Both the position numbers and the translations under genes were made by a program. A model generated the notes under the pieces. It saw only the letters and a program-made list of their open reading frames with translations, had not been told where the DNA came from and did not search any database. DNA of 64,000 bases from Paracoccus wurundjeri (GTDB lineage Bacteria; Pseudomonadota; Alphaproteobacteria; Rhodobacterales; Rhodobacteraceae), in the NCBI RefSeq assembly GCF_030678915.1, contig NZ_JAUUTZ010000005.1:62001-126000 (forward strand), in the 5' to 3' direction. Of the stretch, positions 27,153 to 37,118 are shown piece after piece. Positions within the stretch are counted from its first letter, which is position 1; each line of letters starts with the position of its first letter.

Positions 27153-27689
27153 ATGAAGGCAATTGTCAACGGTATCGTCAAACTCATCGAGTTCGTCATC
27201 GTGGCCCTTCTGGCCGGCATGGCGCTGATGGTATTCCTGAATGTGATCCTGCGTTACGGCTTCAATTCCGGCATCGTCATGTCGGAAGAAATGAGCCGGT
27301 TCTTTTTCGTCTGGCTGACCTTCATCGGCGCGGTACTGGCTTTCAAGGAAAACGGTCATCTGGGCGTCGAGACACTGGTGCGGGTATTCGGGCGGCGCGG
27401 GCGCGTCATCTGCATGGCGCTGACCAATATGCTGATCCTGCTTTGCGTCGGAATCCTGTTCTGGGGCACATGGCAGCAGGCGCCGATCAATGCCAGCATG
27501 ACATCGCCCGTCGCGGGCATGCCGATGATCATGGTTTATGGCGTGGCCTTCTTCACCTCGGTCGGCATGGGGCTTATCGCGGGCTGGCGGCTGTTCAACA
27601 TCCTGACCGGTCGCGTCACCGATGCCGAAATCGCCGAGTTCGTCGGTGAATACGACGATGTGGAAACCCTGATAGGGCGCGGCGAATGA
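27153..27689 (+). CDS. TRAP transporter small permease (DctQ)
   Basis: Small integral membrane subunit of a tripartite ATP-independent transporter, 178 residues with four hydrophobic segments. It has the DctQ features LRYGFNSGIVMSEEMSRFFFVWLTFIG-like text after the first helix and FKENGHLGVE. The ATG at 27153 is taken because MKAIVNGIVKLIEFV begins the first helix. Its stop overlaps the DctM start by four bases. The substrate is probably a sugar acid, from the neighbouring dehydratases. Confidence 0.92.
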   Translation: MKAIVNGIVKLIEFVIVALLAGMALMVFLNVILRYGFNSGIVMSEEMSRFFFVWLTFIGAVLAFKENGHLGVETLVRVFGRRGRVICMALTNMLILLCVGILFWGTWQQAPINASMTSPVAGMPMIMVYGVAFFTSVGMGLIAGWRLFNILTGRVTDAEIAEFVGEYDDVETLIGRGE

Positions 27690-28966
27690 CCATCTTCGTT
27701 TTTCTGGCCTCGCTTCTGGGGGCTATGGCGATCGGCGCGCCAATCGCCTTTTCACTGATGTTCTGCGGTGTGGTGCTGATGACCTATATGGGCATCTTCA
27801 ACCCGCAGATCGTCGCTCAGAACATGATCGACGGGGCCAACAGCTTCATTCTGCTGGCGATCCCCTTCTTCATCCTTGCCGGAGAGCTGATGAATGCGGG
27901 CGGGCTGTCGAAGCGGATCATTGATTTCGCGCTTGCCTTCGTCGGCCATCTGAAGGGCGGGCTTGGCGTCGTCGCCATCGTCGCCGCGTTGATCATGGCC
28001 TCGCTGTCGGGCTCTGCGGCGGCGGATACGGCGGCACTGGCCGCGATCCTGATCCCGATGATGCGGAACGCAGGCTATGACGTGCCACGCTCTGCCGGGC
28101 TGATCGCGGCGGGCGGGATCATTGCCCCGGTATTGCCGCCTTCGGTCGCCTTCATCGTTTTCGGCGTCGCCGCGAATGTGTCGATCACCCAGCTTTTCCT
28201 GGGTGGTATCGTGCCCGGCATCCTGATGGCGGTCGGCCTGCTGATCGCCTGGCAGATCGTCGCCCGGCGCGACAATGTAAAGGTGCTGCCGAAACAGGAC
28301 TGGGCAGCGCGTGGTCAGGCCACGCTTAAGGCAGGCTGGGCACTGATCATGCCGGTCATCATCATGGGTGGCATCCGCTTTGGCATCTTCACCCCCACCG
28401 AGGCAGGGGTCATCGCCGCGTTCTACGCGCTGTTCGTCGGCCTGTTCATCTATCGCGAGCTGAAACTTTCCGATCTTTACGGTGTACTGCTACGGGCGGC
28501 CAAGACCACGTCTGTAATCCTGTTTCTGGTCGCCGGGGCGCTGGTCTCGGCATGGCTGATCACCAGCGCCAATATTCCGGGCGAGATTACCCGGATGCTG
28601 GAGCCGGTGATGGATAATCCGATACTGCTGATGTTCATGATGATGGTGCTGGTCTTCATCGTCGGCACCGCGCTGGACCTGACGCCGACGATCCTGATCC
28701 TGACCCCCGTCCTGATGCCGATCGTCAAGCAGGCGGGGATCGATCCGGTCTATTTCGGGGTCCTGTTCGTGATGAATAACTGTATCGGGCTGGTCACGCC
28801 CCCGGTCGGCGTCGTGCTGAACGTGGTCAGCGGCGTGGCGCGGGTGCCCATGGGCAAGGTCATCGTCGGCGTCCTGCCGTTCCTGGTCGCCCACACCATC
28901 GTCATGCTGCTCATGGTGCTGTTTCCTAGTCTCGTGCTGGCCCCGCTTGAAATTCTCGGCCGCTGA
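27686..28966 (+). CDS. TRAP transporter large permease (DctM)
   Basis: Large membrane subunit of the same transporter, 426 residues with about a dozen hydrophobic segments. Family motifs include GANSFILLAIPFFILAGELM, SLSGSAAADTAAL, and GIIAPVLPPSVAFIVFG. The ATG overlaps the DctQ stop as ATGA. Sodium-driven uptake with the periplasmic receptor encoded next is expected. Confidence 0.94.
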   Translation: MTIFVFLASLLGAMAIGAPIAFSLMFCGVVLMTYMGIFNPQIVAQNMIDGANSFILLAIPFFILAGELMNAGGLSKRIIDFALAFVGHLKGGLGVVAIVAALIMASLSGSAAADTAALAAILIPMMRNAGYDVPRSAGLIAAGGIIAPVLPPSVAFIVFGVAANVSITQLFLGGIVPGILMAVGLLIAWQIVARRDNVKVLPKQDWAARGQATLKAGWALIMPVIIMGGIRFGIFTPTEAGVIAAFYALFVGLFIYRELKLSDLYGVLLRAAKTTSVILFLVAGALVSAWLITSANIPGEITRMLEPVMDNPILLMFMMMVLVFIVGTALDLTPTILILTPVLMPIVKQAGIDPVYFGVLFVMNNCIGLVTPPVGVVLNVVSGVARVPMGKVIVGVLPFLVAHTIVMLLMVLFPSLVLAPLEILGR

Positions 28967-29015
28967 CAAGGCGACCGGGCAGAAACGCTGAAGTCCCAAG
29001 GAGGAGGAGGACGAT

Positions 29016-30044
29016 ATGGCAACGAAGAAACTGGCACTGAAGAAAACCCTGACCGCAGGTCTTGCGGCAACCATGATCGCGGGCCTGCTGGCCCCGGCCA
29101 GCGCCGACATCAGCAAGCGCACCATCCGCGTTTCGAACGGCGTAGCCGAGGATCACCCCAATGGCGAGGGTGTCCGCGCCATGGCGCAATGCTTCGACGA
29201 AAAGACCGGAGGCGAATGGACGCTGAACGCGTTCTGGAGCTCTGCTCTTGGCGATGACCTGCAGGCGACGCAGGCCCTGCGCTCGGGGACACAGGAAATG
29301 GTCGTGACATCGTCTTCGCCCATCGTCGGCATCGTGCCCGCGCTTGGCGTTTTCGATCTGCCCTTCCTGTTCGCCAACGAGAAAGAGGCCGATGCGGTTC
29401 TGGATGGCGAGTTCGGGCAATATATCGCGGACATGATGCCGGCTGCCAATCTGGTCAATCTGGCCTATTGGGAAAATGGCTTCCGCAACCTGACCAACTC
29501 TGCCCGGCCTGTGACCAAGCTGGAGGATTTCAGCGGCATGCGCGTGCGGGTGATGCAGAATAATGTCTTCCTCGACACGTTCCAGACGCTGGGCACCAAC
29601 GCCACGCCGATGGCCTTTGGCGAGGTGTTCTCGGCGCTTGAGACCGGGGCAATCGACGGGCAGGAAAATCCTTACGTGACCATCGACACGTCGAAATTCT
29701 ACGAGGTGCAGAAATATCTGTCGAATACGCGCCATGCCTATACGCCGTTCATGGTGCTGTTCTCGAAGACGATCTGGGATCAGTATTCGGAAGAAGAACA
29801 GCAGATCCTTGTGGATTGCGCCGTTGTCGGTCGTGATGTCCAGCGCGAGGCCAGCCGCAAACTGTCCGAAGAATCGCTGGCCCGCGTGGAAGAGGCTGGT
29901 CTGGAGGTAAACGACATCGACACCGCCGAGATGGAGAAAATCCACGAGGCCGTGCAGGGTGTCTATGAACGTCACGCCGAAGAAATCGGCCCGGAAGTGA
30001 TCGAGAAGATGCAGGCCGCGCTGGCCGAGATCCGGGGCGAGTAA
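29016..30044 (+). CDS. TRAP transporter substrate-binding protein (DctP)
   Basis: Periplasmic receptor of 342 residues with a signal peptide ending around ASADIS (residue 31). The DctP family signature is seen in FSGMRVRVMQNNVFLDTF, where the Arg normally binds the ligand carboxylate, and in the GAIDGQENPY segment. A strong GGAGGAGGAGG ribosome site precedes the ATG. The receptor gene follows the two permease genes (order Q-M-P), whereas P often comes first. The ligand is probably an aldonic acid, from context. Confidence 0.93.
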   Translation: MATKKLALKKTLTAGLAATMIAGLLAPASADISKRTIRVSNGVAEDHPNGEGVRAMAQCFDEKTGGEWTLNAFWSSALGDDLQATQALRSGTQEMVVTSSSPIVGIVPALGVFDLPFLFANEKEADAVLDGEFGQYIADMMPAANLVNLAYWENGFRNLTNSARPVTKLEDFSGMRVRVMQNNVFLDTFQTLGTNATPMAFGEVFSALETGAIDGQENPYVTIDTSKFYEVQKYLSNTRHAYTPFMVLFSKTIWDQYSEEEQQILVDCAVVGRDVQREASRKLSEESLARVEEAGLEVNDIDTAEMEKIHEAVQGVYERHAEEIGPEVIEKMQAALAEIRGE

Positions 30045-30114
30045 GCCCTGATAATCCGCTGGCTGGCCCGGGTTTCGGGCCGGTCGGCATCACGCGCCAA
30101 TCCCGGATTCTGCC

Positions 30115-31329
30115 ATGAAGATCACCGCCGTTGAAACCCTCAGGCTCAGCGAATTCTCGAATATCGTCTGGATTCTGATCCGCACCGACGAAGGCATCAC
30201 CGGGTTGGGCGAGACCTTCATGGGTGCCGCTGCGGTCGAGGCCTATATCCACGAAACCGTCGCCCCCAAGCTGATCGGGCGCGATCCGATGCAGATCGAG
30301 GCGATCAATCGCGATCTGCTGGGCTATCTCGGCTGGCGTGGCGCAGGTGTCGAGACGCGCGGCAATTCCGCCGTCGACATTGCGCTTTGGGATATTTTCG
30401 GCAAGGCGCTTGGCGTTCCCGTTTCGGTCGCACTCGGCGGCCGCTCGCGCGACAGTGTGCGGACCTATAATACTTGCGCGGGCTATCGCTATGTCCGCGA
30501 CGCGCGGGCGCAGGCGGTGGCGAATTGGGGCCTGGACCGGAAAAGCGACGGCCCATACGAGGATCTGGACGCTTTCCTGAACGATGCCGGGGAACTGGCG
30601 CAATCGCTGCTGGAGCAGGGCATCACCGGCATGAAGATCTGGCCTTTCGACATCGCCGCCGAACGGACCAACGGACTTGATATTTCCGCCGATGAATTGC
30701 GCACCGCCCTGCAACCCTTCGAGAAAATCCGCAAGGCTGTCGGCGACCGTATGGATATCATGGTCGAGTTTCATTCGCTGTGGCGTCTGCCCGCCGCACA
30801 GCGGATCGCCCGCGCCTTGCAGGAATTCGATACTTATTGGCATGAAGACCCCGTCCGCATGGACAGCCTCGAGGCGTTGAAAGCCTATGCGCCGCACAGC
30901 CGGGCGATGATCTGCGCGTCGGAGACGCTGGCCTATCCGCATGCGTTCCGCGACTATCTGGCAACCGGCGTGGCCGGGGTCGCGATGCTGGATCTGTCAT
31001 GGTGCGGCGGGCTGTCCGAAGCCCGCAAGATCGCCGCTTTGGCCGAAGCGCAGCAGATCCCGGTCGCGCCTCATGATTGCACCGGCCCGGTGGTCTTCAT
31101 GGCCTCGTGCCAGTTCTCGCTTCATGCCCGGAATACGCTGGTTCAGGAATCGGTCCGTGCTTTCTATACCGGCTGGTATACCGAGCTGGTGACGGCCCTG
31201 CCGCAGATCGAAAACGGTCAGATCACCATGCCCGACACGCCCGGCCTGGGCATCGAGTTGCTGCCCGATCTCTTCACCCGCCCGGACGCGATCCACCGGC
31301 GGTCCACTGCCGACGGCGAAGCCGGATGA
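30115..31329 (+). CDS. Mandelate racemase/muconate lactonizing enzyme family, probable sugar-acid dehydratase
   Basis: Enolase-superfamily protein, 404 residues. The N-terminal capping domain begins MKITAVETLRL and contains WILIRTDEGITGLGE. The barrel shows GMKIWPFD (catalytic Lys on strand 2), a metal-binding acid in MVEFHSLW, EDPVRMD, the acid SETL and His in VAPHDCTGP. This is the layout of acid-sugar dehydratases of the MR subgroup rather than of mandelate racemase itself. The precise sugar acid cannot be read. Its stop overlaps the EamA start as ATGA. Confidence 0.88.
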   Translation: MKITAVETLRLSEFSNIVWILIRTDEGITGLGETFMGAAAVEAYIHETVAPKLIGRDPMQIEAINRDLLGYLGWRGAGVETRGNSAVDIALWDIFGKALGVPVSVALGGRSRDSVRTYNTCAGYRYVRDARAQAVANWGLDRKSDGPYEDLDAFLNDAGELAQSLLEQGITGMKIWPFDIAAERTNGLDISADELRTALQPFEKIRKAVGDRMDIMVEFHSLWRLPAAQRIARALQEFDTYWHEDPVRMDSLEALKAYAPHSRAMICASETLAYPHAFRDYLATGVAGVAMLDLSWCGGLSEARKIAALAEAQQIPVAPHDCTGPVVFMASCQFSLHARNTLVQESVRAFYTGWYTELVTALPQIENGQITMPDTPGLGIELLPDLFTRPDAIHRRSTADGEAG

Positions 31330-32234
31330 ACGAAGCTGCGGCCACGCCCACCACGATGTCGCCAACCCGGCTTGGCGTGCTGATCATGCTGCTGGCGATG
31401 TTCCTGTTCTCGCTGAACGACGCCATGGGGAAATGGCTGGTCACAACCTATTCGGTCGGTCAGGTTCTGATGCTGCGCTCGGGCGTCGCGCTGGTCATTC
31501 TGCTGCCGTTTCTGTGGCGCGCGGGATTGCGGCCGATCCTGTCGGCTGATCGTCCATGGCTGCAATTCGCCCGCGTGGTCTTCTCGACCGCCGAGGTGTT
31601 CTGCTTCTACTGGGCGGTCTGTTTCCTGCCGCTGGCCGATGTGATGACCTATTGGCTGGCCGCTCCGATCTATGTCGCCGCATTATCGCCGTTCCTTCTG
31701 GGCGAGAAGGTCGGGCGGATCCGCTGGGCGGCCATTGCGCTTGGCTTCATCGGCGTGCTGGTCGCATTGACCCCTTCGGGTCAGGTGAATCCGCTGGCGA
31801 TCCTGTTCGCCATCATCGGCACATTGGCATTCGCCCTGATGATCATCACCGGGCGCAGCCTGCGCGGCACGCCTGACACCACGCTGGTCCTGTTCCAGAT
31901 TCTGGGCGCGCTGCTGGCCGGGATCGTGCTTGCGCCCTTTGGCTGGGTGACGCCGACCCTGCCGGATTTCCTGCTTTTGGGAGCGCTGGGCGTGGTCGCC
32001 ATGCTGGCCCATATCTGCGTCAACCGCGCCGTGAAACTGGCCGATGCGTCAACAGTCGCACCCTTGCAATACACGCTGCTGCCATGGGCGATCATCCTTG
32101 GCTGGTTGTTCTTCGATGACCTGCCCCGCCCGCTGACCCTGATCGGAGCGGCGATCATCATTGCATCGGGCTTTGTCATCTACTGGCGGGAAAACCGCGT
32201 GAAATCCCTTGCCGGGATGGGAGAAATATCGTGA
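31326..32234 (+). CDS. EamA/DMT-family transporter
   Basis: Drug/metabolite transporter superfamily membrane protein, 302 residues with ten hydrophobic segments in two EamA repeats. The first starts [22 protein letters not shown] and the second [24 protein letters not shown]. It is sandwiched between two dehydratase genes and overlaps both (ATGA upstream, GTGA downstream). It is therefore certainly part of the operon, although a TRAP importer is already present. It may export an intermediate or import a second substrate. Confidence 0.88.
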   Translation: MNEAAATPTTMSPTRLGVLIMLLAMFLFSLNDAMGKWLVTTYSVGQVLMLRSGVALVILLPFLWRAGLRPILSADRPWLQFARVVFSTAEVFCFYWAVCFLPLADVMTYWLAAPIYVAALSPFLLGEKVGRIRWAAIALGFIGVLVALTPSGQVNPLAILFAIIGTLAFALMIITGRSLRGTPDTTLVLFQILGALLAGIVLAPFGWVTPTLPDFLLLGALGVVAMLAHICVNRAVKLADASTVAPLQYTLLPWAIILGWLFFDDLPRPLTLIGAAIIIASGFVIYWRENRVKSLAGMGEIS

Positions 32235-34012
32235 AGAAACTGCGGTCGCGGGCATGGTTCGACAATCCCGACAATATCGACATGACGGCGCTTTACCTCG
32301 AACGCCATATGAACCACGGCATCACCCGGGAAGAGCTGCAATCCGGCAAGCCGATCATCGGCATTGCGCAATCCGGCTCGGATCTGAACCCGTGCAACCG
32401 TCACCATATCATTCTGGCGCAGCGTATCCGCGAAGGTATCCGCGAGGCCGGCGGCATCGCCTTCGAATTCCCGGTGCATCCGATTCACGAAAATTCGAAA
32501 CGCCCCACGGCAGGGCTGGACCGCAACCTTGCCTATCTTGGTCTGGTCGAGATTCTGTATGGCTATCCGCTGGATGGTGTCGTGCTGACCATCGGTTGCG
32601 ACAAGACCACGCCCGCCATGCTGATGGCGGCGGCGACGGTGAATATTCCGGCTATCGCCTTCTCGGTCGGACCGATGCTGAACGGCTGGTTCAAGGGCAA
32701 GCGCACCGGATCCGGCACGATCCTGTGGAAAGCGCGCGAGATGCTGGCGGCGGGTGAAATCAAGAATGAGGAATTCATCGAACTGGTCGCCTCATCCGCG
32801 CCTTCGGTCGGCTATTGCAACACGATGGGCACCGCCACGACGATGAATTCGCTGGCCGAGGCGATCGGTATGCAGCTGCCCGGCTCTGCCGCCATTCCCG
32901 CGCCGCATAAGGACCGCGCGGCAATGGCCTGGCGCACGGGTAAGCGGATCGTGGAAATGGCGCATGAGGATCTGAAGCCTTCAGACATCCTGACGCGCGA
33001 GAATTTCCTGAACGCCATCGTGGTCAATTCGGCCATCGGCGGATCAAGCAACGCCCCGATCCATATCAACGCGCTGGCCCGGCATATGGGGGTGGAGTTG
33101 TCGATTGACGATTGGCAGACCCACGGCCATCACATTCCGCTGCTGGTCAATCTGCAACCCGCCGGGGAATATCTGGGCGAGGATTACCACCGAGCGGGCG
33201 GTGTTCCTGCCGTCGTGAACGAATTGATGACGAAGGGCCTGATTCACGAAGACGCGCCGACGGTCAACGGCCAGACTCTGGGCCAGAACTGCCGCGAGAC
33301 GCCGATCCTTGATCATGACGTGATCCGGCCTTTCGATCTGCCGCTGCAATCCGAGGCGGGCTTCCTGATCCTGCGCGGCAATCTGTTCGACAATGCGGTA
33401 ATGAAAACCTCGGTCATCTCGCAGGAATTCCGCGACCGCTACTTAAGCAACCCCGATGATCCCGACGCGTTCGAAGGCCGCGCCGTAGTCTTCGACGGCC
33501 CCGAGGATTATCATGCCCGCATCGACGATCCGGCCCTGGGGATCGACGAATACACCCTGCTGTTCATGCGCGGCGCCGGTCCTATCGGCTTTCCCGGCGC
33601 GGCCGAGGTCGTGAACATGCGCCCACCCGATTACCTGATCAAGCGCGGCATCCTTGCCCTGCCCTGCATCGGTGACGGGCGGCAATCGGGCACTTCTGGC
33701 TCGCCTTCGATCCTGAACGCCTCGCCCGAGGCGGCGGCGGGTGGCAATCTGGCGATCCTTCAGACCGGCGACCGGGTACGGATCGATCTGAAGGCGGGGA
33801 TTGTGGATATGCTGGTGTCTGACGATGAAATCGCGCGCCGTCGCGCCGGGCTGGAAGCCGCAGGAGGCTATCCTTACCCGGACCATCAGACGCCGTGGCA
33901 GGAAATTCAGCGTGGCATGGTCAGCCAGCTTGGCGATGGCGCGGTGCTGGAACCTGCCGTCAAATATCAGCGCATCGCCCAGACCATGGGCCTGCCCCGC
34001 GACAATCACTAA
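32231..34012 (+). CDS. IlvD/EDD-family dehydratase, L-arabinonate/D-xylonate dehydratase type
   Basis: 2Fe-2S dehydratase of 593 residues that converts an aldonic acid to its 2-keto-3-deoxy form. Cluster cysteines are Cys55 (DLNPCNRHH), Cys123 ([11 protein letters not shown]) and Cys196 (GYCNTMGTA). The opening [13 protein letters not shown] is characteristic of the pentonate dehydratase branch rather than of IlvD or Edd. The start is GTG (32231-32233), overlapping the EamA stop as GTGA. It is the second dehydratase of this operon beside the enolase-superfamily enzyme. The specific pentonate is not resolved. Confidence 0.9.
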   Translation: MKKLRSRAWFDNPDNIDMTALYLERHMNHGITREELQSGKPIIGIAQSGSDLNPCNRHHIILAQRIREGIREAGGIAFEFPVHPIHENSKRPTAGLDRNLAYLGLVEILYGYPLDGVVLTIGCDKTTPAMLMAAATVNIPAIAFSVGPMLNGWFKGKRTGSGTILWKAREMLAAGEIKNEEFIELVASSAPSVGYCNTMGTATTMNSLAEAIGMQLPGSAAIPAPHKDRAAMAWRTGKRIVEMAHEDLKPSDILTRENFLNAIVVNSAIGGSSNAPIHINALARHMGVELSIDDWQTHGHHIPLLVNLQPAGEYLGEDYHRAGGVPAVVNELMTKGLIHEDAPTVNGQTLGQNCRETPILDHDVIRPFDLPLQSEAGFLILRGNLFDNAVMKTSVISQEFRDRYLSNPDDPDAFEGRAVVFDGPEDYHARIDDPALGIDEYTLLFMRGAGPIGFPGAAEVVNMRPPDYLIKRGILALPCIGDGRQSGTSGSPSILNASPEAAAGGNLAILQTGDRVRIDLKAGIVDMLVSDDEIARRRAGLEAAGGYPYPDHQTPWQEIQRGMVSQLGDGAVLEPAVKYQRIAQTMGLPRDNH

Positions 34013-34128
34013 AGCTTTCACGACCCGGCTTCAAACGTCCGGTTTTCAAGCGGCAGAGCAGAGTTTGCGGTGGCGGGACATCAGGGCTGTGGGGGGTCCT
34101 TGCAGATAGCGATCAAGTGATATCGCGG
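34013..34128. other. Intergenic region between the sugar-acid operon and queE
   Basis: About 116 bases between convergent genes. No strong stem-loop with a T-run was found and no open frame is worth calling. Confidence 0.35.
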
Positions 34129-34866
34129 TCAGACGCCACGTTTGTTGCCCCAGATCAGGACGTGCAGCTGCGGCAGCACATGTGCCGCAAACCATCGCTC
34201 TGCGATCACCCGATCGATCAGCCAGCCCATGCGCCCAAGAATGCCTTCGGTGTCGATGCAGGCATCCATATCCTCTGGCCCCGGCGGGGTGTGATTGCCC
34301 GGTTGCAGATAGACCGACAGATATGGAAACCGGGCGGCCGCCTTGCGGGCATAGGCAAAATCCGCCTCATCGAAGATCACGAATTTAAGCGCGATGCGCG
34401 GCTTCGACGCGGCTGCCTTGACGCAATCCCCCAAAGCTTCCCAATCGGTCGTCATGGCGCTGGAAGGCGGTTTCGGGCTTAGAACCAGCATATCCAGATC
34501 GGAAAACCAGTCCCGGCTGACCGAGCCCTGCGTCTCCAGCGCGAACCGATAACCCTTGGCCTGCCCCTGCCGGATCAGCGGCCCAAGGGGCTGGATGGCG
34601 GGGTTTCCACCCGAAAGCGAGACCATCAGGGGGGTGTCCCCGGAAAGCGCGCGCACTCTGGCAAGAATTTCGGTGGTGGTCATTGGGCGCCAGTCCGCGC
34701 GAAAACGGGAATCGACGGCATGCAGACTATCGCACCAGGAACAGCGGTAATCGCAGCCGCCTGTGCGCACGAACACCGTGGGCTGACCGATCAGCGCGCC
34801 TTCACCCTGAATGGTCGGCCCGAAGATCTCGCTTATTCGGATCGTTTCGGAAGCGGATGCGCTCAT
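34129..34866 (-). CDS. queE: 7-carboxy-7-deazaguanine synthase QueE
   Basis: Radical SAM enzyme that converts 6-carboxytetrahydropterin to 7-carboxy-7-deazaguanine, the third step of preQ0/queuosine synthesis. It has 245 residues. The cluster-binding motif CDYRCSWC spans Cys38, Cys42 and Cys45, following [19 protein letters not shown]. The ATG at 34866 is chosen by homology and overlaps the queD stop as ATGA; the frame stays open to 34968 only inside queD. Last gene of the queC-queD-queE operon. Confidence 0.95.
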   Translation of the reverse strand: MSASASETIRISEIFGPTIQGEGALIGQPTVFVRTGGCDYRCSWCDSLHAVDSRFRADWRPMTTTEILARVRALSGDTPLMVSLSGGNPAIQPLGPLIRQGQAKGYRFALETQGSVSRDWFSDLDMLVLSPKPPSSAMTTDWEALGDCVKAAASKPRIALKFVIFDEADFAYARKAAARFPYLSVYLQPGNHTPPGPEDMDACIDTEGILGRMGWLIDRVIAERWFAAHVLPQLHVLIWGNKRGV

Positions 34867-35219
34867 GGCCGGTACTCGGCCCAGGTCTTGGGCGTCTCGC
34901 TGACCCTGACCGCAACGGTTTCGGGCAGGCGCGACTTGCACCAATCGAAGAAATGCCGGGCCAGACATTCGGCGGTGACCGCATCATGGCCAAGCACATC
35001 GTTCAGGTGGCGATGATCGAAATTCTCGTCGAGATAGCGCCTGAAAGGGGCCAACTCATGATAATCGCGCACGAAGCCAAAACTGTTCAGCTTTGCCGCT
35101 GCAAGCTCGACCACCACGATATAGTTGTGGCCGTGCAGCCGCGCGCATTGATGATCGGGCGGCAGTTGGCAAAGCTGGTGCGAGGCGGAAAAGTGGAATT
35201 CCTTGGAGATCCGGAACAT
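34863..35219 (-). CDS. queD: 6-carboxytetrahydropterin synthase QueD
   Basis: Converts 7,8-dihydroneopterin triphosphate to 6-carboxy-5,6,7,8-tetrahydropterin. At 118 residues it is a normal QueD. Zinc-binding histidines are visible as His14 (SASHQL) and His29/His31 (LHGHNY), with the catalytic Cys25 in QCARLHGH. The ATG touches the queC stop (TGATG-type overlap). It feeds QueE directly. Confidence 0.95.
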   Translation of the reverse strand: MFRISKEFHFSASHQLCQLPPDHQCARLHGHNYIVVVELAAAKLNSFGFVRDYHELAPFRRYLDENFDHRHLNDVLGHDAVTAECLARHFFDWCKSRLPETVAVRVSETPKTWAEYRP

Positions 35220-35917
35220 CAGTGCGCACCGCCCTTCACGGCGTGACGCCAGAAATCGGCATCCTCATAGGCAGTGGGATCGGCAATGCCGGCAAGATCG
35301 AAAGCCTCGCGGCGCTCGACACAGGTGCCGCATCTGCCGCAATGGATATCGCCGCCCTTATAGCAGGACCAGGTTTGCCCGAAGGGCGTGCCGTGGCGGG
35401 CGCCGTCGGTCACGATGGCCGATTTCGGCGCGTTGATGTAAGGCGCGAACAAGGTGACGTCCGCATATCCTTCCAGCGCATGGCGCTGCATGGTCCGGAA
35501 GGCATCGATAAAGCCGGGGCGGCAATCGGGATAAATGAAATGATCGCCTCCATGCACGGCGGTCGCCACCGCATCCGCGCCCCGGGTGGCGGCAAGGCCG
35601 AAGGCGATGGCAAGCATGATGGCGTTGCGATTGAGCACCACGGTGATACGCATGGTTTCTTCCGCATAATGCCCGTCGGGTACATCAACATCGTCCGTCA
35701 GCGCCGAGCCGGACAGGCTGCGGCCAATGTCGCGAATGTCGATGGTCTGGTGCGGCACCCTCAGGCGGGCGGCACAGGCGGCGGCGAAGGTGATTTCCTT
35801 GCGATGTCTCTGACCATAATCGAACGATACAAGCCCAAGCAATTCATGCTCGGCCGCGATCCTGTGGGCAAGAGAAACGGAATCCAATCCGCCAGAGCAG
35901 ATCACGATGGTTTTCAT
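35219..35917 (-). CDS. queC: 7-cyano-7-deazaguanine synthase QueC
   Basis: ATP-dependent conversion of 7-carboxy-7-deazaguanine to preQ0. The 232-residue protein starts MKTIVICSGGLDSVSLAH, with the SGGLDS PP-loop at residues 8-13. The zinc-binding cysteines are in CYKGGDIHCGRCGTC near the C-terminus. An upstream in-frame extension to 35977 lacks homology. First gene of the operon. QueF is not in the window, so reduction to preQ1 must be encoded elsewhere. No clear preQ1 riboswitch was found in the 159 bases upstream. Confidence 0.95.
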   Translation of the reverse strand: MKTIVICSGGLDSVSLAHRIAAEHELLGLVSFDYGQRHRKEITFAAACAARLRVPHQTIDIRDIGRSLSGSALTDDVDVPDGHYAEETMRITVVLNRNAIMLAIAFGLAATRGADAVATAVHGGDHFIYPDCRPGFIDAFRTMQRHALEGYADVTLFAPYINAPKSAIVTDGARHGTPFGQTWSCYKGGDIHCGRCGTCVERREAFDLAGIADPTAYEDADFWRHAVKGGAH

Positions 35918-36076
35918 TCGGCTATCCTTGTTTTGACCGGGTAGGCTGCGACCGGTAGTCTGCGGGCAGCGATACACTGCGACGACAGGGTATGTGAAGA
36001 CGAAATTTGCGGCGATAGCTTCAAAAGCAGAGCATCAGTTCTCACTGAATTGAAATACGCGACCCATTGCGCCGGC

Positions 36077-36973
36077 TCAAAGCGCCTCTCGTTTCAGCAG
36101 CGCCGCCAGCCAATCGGCAAAAACCTGAAGACGGCGGGAAAGATGCTGACGATGAGGATAGAGCAGCGTCATGGGCAGGGGTTCGGCGCGGTGGCCGGGC
36201 ATCACTTCGACGAGTTCGCCCGCTTCGAGATGGCGTCTGACGTCATAAGCGGGAATCTGGATAAGACCGAGGCCCGCCAGACAAGAGGCGATATAGGTTT
36301 CCGCACTGTTGACGGTGACACGGCCGCGCATCGGCATGGATCGCACTGTGCCATCCTCGCTCCATTCCCACGCCTCGACACGCCCGGTTGACGGCGAGGC
36401 GTAGTTGACCGCCAGATGATCATGCAGGTCATCCGGCGATTCGGGAATGCCATGATGTTCCAGATAGGCGGGGCTTGCGACATTGATCAGCGGCAGGTCG
36501 CCGATCGACCGCGCGATCAGGCCGGAATCGGTGAGCGGTCCAACCCGCAGGACACAATCGACGCTTTCCTCGACAAGGTTGACGGCACGGTCAGTGACAC
36601 CGAAATCAATGTCGATCTCGGGATAAGCGTCGAGAAAGGCCGGCAATGCCGGCGTGATGAGCAGGCGTCCGATGCGGCCCGGAACGTCGATACGCAGCCT
36701 GCCCGAGGGCATCGCCGATTGCCGGAAGATGTTTTCGGTTTCTTCAACATCCGCGATCAGCCGCAAGCAGCGTTCATAGAAGGTCGAGCCGTCCTGTGTC
36801 GGCGAAACGACCCTGGTGGTTCGATGCAGAAGCCTGGCGCCGACACGGGCTTCCAGCTCTTGCACCGCCGCCGACACCGAAGAGCGTGGCATGCTTAGCC
36901 TGTCTGCCGCGCGGGTGAAGCTAGAACATTCGACGACCCGGGCAAAAATGCGGAAAAGATCAATACGGTCCAA
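36077..36973 (-). CDS. LysR-family transcriptional regulator
   Basis: About 298 residues: N-terminal winged HTH (residues about 3-60, with ARVVECSSFTRAADRLSMPRSSVSAAV) and a LysR substrate-binding domain. The YafC-like branch usually starts with MDRIDLF, which here corresponds to a TTG at 36973 with GGAGG ten bases upstream. Another TTG at 37009 would give 310 residues but has a poorly placed ribosome site. It is divergent from the SDR gene at 37119 and probably regulates it. Confidence 0.87.
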   Translation of the reverse strand: MDRIDLFRIFARVVECSSFTRAADRLSMPRSSVSAAVQELEARVGARLLHRTTRVVSPTQDGSTFYERCLRLIADVEETENIFRQSAMPSGRLRIDVPGRIGRLLITPALPAFLDAYPEIDIDFGVTDRAVNLVEESVDCVLRVGPLTDSGLIARSIGDLPLINVASPAYLEHHGIPESPDDLHDHLAVNYASPSTGRVEAWEWSEDGTVRSMPMRGRVTVNSAETYIASCLAGLGLIQIPAYDVRRHLEAGELVEVMPGHRAEPLPMTLLYPHRQHLSRRLQVFADWLAALLKREAL

Positions 36974-37118
36974 GCGGGAACGGCCTCCATTGTCCAGGAA
37001 TTGCGACAAGTGATGTCAGAATGATCTCCTTTATAGGGAAATGATAGACGATATTCTGTGTCCTCGGAAGCGGCTGCATGGCGCAGCCGTATATCTTGAA
37101 AGGAAGGAAGCGGACGTC

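Noticed and set aside
35918..36076. preQ1 riboswitch upstream of queC
   Set aside because: The leader lacks the short preQ1-I hairpin with A-rich tail and no preQ1-II pattern could be drawn, so it is not called.
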